Shown one piece after another: positions 5,472 to 5,737 of a DNA stretch of 5,737 bases. A program made the position numbers and the translations under genes. The notes under the pieces were generated by a model, which was given only the letters and a program-made list of their open reading frames with translations, had not been told where the DNA came from and searched no databases. The DNA comes from Phycisphaerales bacterium (lineage in GTDB: Bacteria; Planctomycetota; Phycisphaerae; Phycisphaerales; SM1A02). The stretch covers positions 1-5,737 of the forward strand of contig JAKVBR010000110.1 in assembly GCA_022447165.1 (NCBI GenBank), in the 5' to 3' direction. Each line of letters starts with the position of its first letter. Position 1 is the stretch's first letter.

Positions 5472-5737
5472 ATGATGAATTGGAAATGGTTTTGTATTGA
5501 AGGCATTCTTCTACTGATTTTAGGCGTCATTGCAATATTGCAACCCAGTATTGCTGCAGAAGCGGTTGCCATGCTCATTGGATGGTTGCTTGTGATTTCG
5601 GGCTTGGTTGCAGTCATCGGGGGTATCTCTCATCAAAGTGGACCACGCTCGCCAGTTGCATTTGGCGGTGGCCTCATCACGCTGATTTTTGGTTTTCTAT
5701 TGCTCATCTTGCCCGCTCCCGCGCTCGCAACAGTGAC
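5472..5737 (+). CDS. HdeD/DUF308-like integral membrane protein; 3' truncated by the window
   Basis: The frame is open from ATG 5472 to the window end, giving 88 complete codons. A second ATG follows directly at 5475. The product is very hydrophobic, with predicted membrane helices near residues 8-25 ('IEGILLLILGVIAIL'), 33-52 ('AMLIGWLLVISGLVAVIGGI') and 63-82 ('FGGGLITLIFGFLLLILPAP'). The pattern of a Trp-containing start, a helix with an internal Gly ('LLLILGVIAILQPSIA'), a helix ending in 'ISGLVAVIGG', then a third helix repeating the 'FG...LLILP' theme is that of HdeD-type proteins, whose helix pairs are internal repeats. E. coli HdeD is linked to acid resistance; here the role is unknown. 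The gene is divergent from the threonine aldolase gene with 47 bp between start codons. No Shine-Dalgarno precedes either ATG. The family call rests on half a protein. Confidence 0.75.
   Translation, partial: MMNWKWFCIEGILLLILGVIAILQPSIAAEAVAMLIGWLLVISGLVAVIGGISHQSGPRSPVAFGGGLITLIFGFLLLILPAPALATV

Overview
The window is a gene-dense stretch of bacterial chromosome of moderate GC content, with seven protein genes on both strands. Only about 50 bases lie between genes at one divergent promoter region. I found no RNA genes, mobile elements, CRISPR arrays or long repeats. Two predicted lipoproteins point to a diderm (Gram-negative-type) cell. Three traits recall the Planctomycetota: an ABC-3 metal permease fused to a DtxR-type regulator domain, a eukaryotic-style PAPS sulfotransferase, and the near absence of Shine-Dalgarno sequences. 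That taxonomic guess is weak and rests on gene content only.

Layout. Plus strand, left: the 3' part of a Mn/Zn/Fe ABC transporter permease with a C-terminal DtxR/MntR-like domain (to 1049), followed at once by a small lipoprotein of the chagasin family of cysteine-peptidase inhibitors (to 1473). The inhibitor gene converges on, and overlaps tail-to-tail by 20 bp, a four-gene minus-strand block running from 5424 down to 1454. In transcription order the block holds a PLP-dependent threonine aldolase, an exported transglutaminase-like protein with a Cys-His-acidic triad, a sulfotransferase, and a GT4 glycosyltransferase. Junctions are a 17-bp overlap, a 2-bp gap and a 4-bp ATGA overlap, so it is almost certainly one operon. 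Plus strand, right: the first 88 codons of an HdeD/DUF308-like membrane protein, divergent from the aldolase gene and cut by the window edge.

How the genes may work together. The glycosyltransferase and sulfotransferase suggest building and sulfating a glycan or other envelope molecule. The exported transglutaminase-like protein could act on peptides or amide bonds in the envelope. The aldolase (threonine to glycine plus acetaldehyde, or the reverse) is the outlier and may be only a metabolic passenger. The most unusual items are the transporter-regulator fusion, the lipoprotein protease inhibitor, the composition of the minus-strand operon, and a compact divergent promoter region that may yield leaderless mRNAs in both directions.
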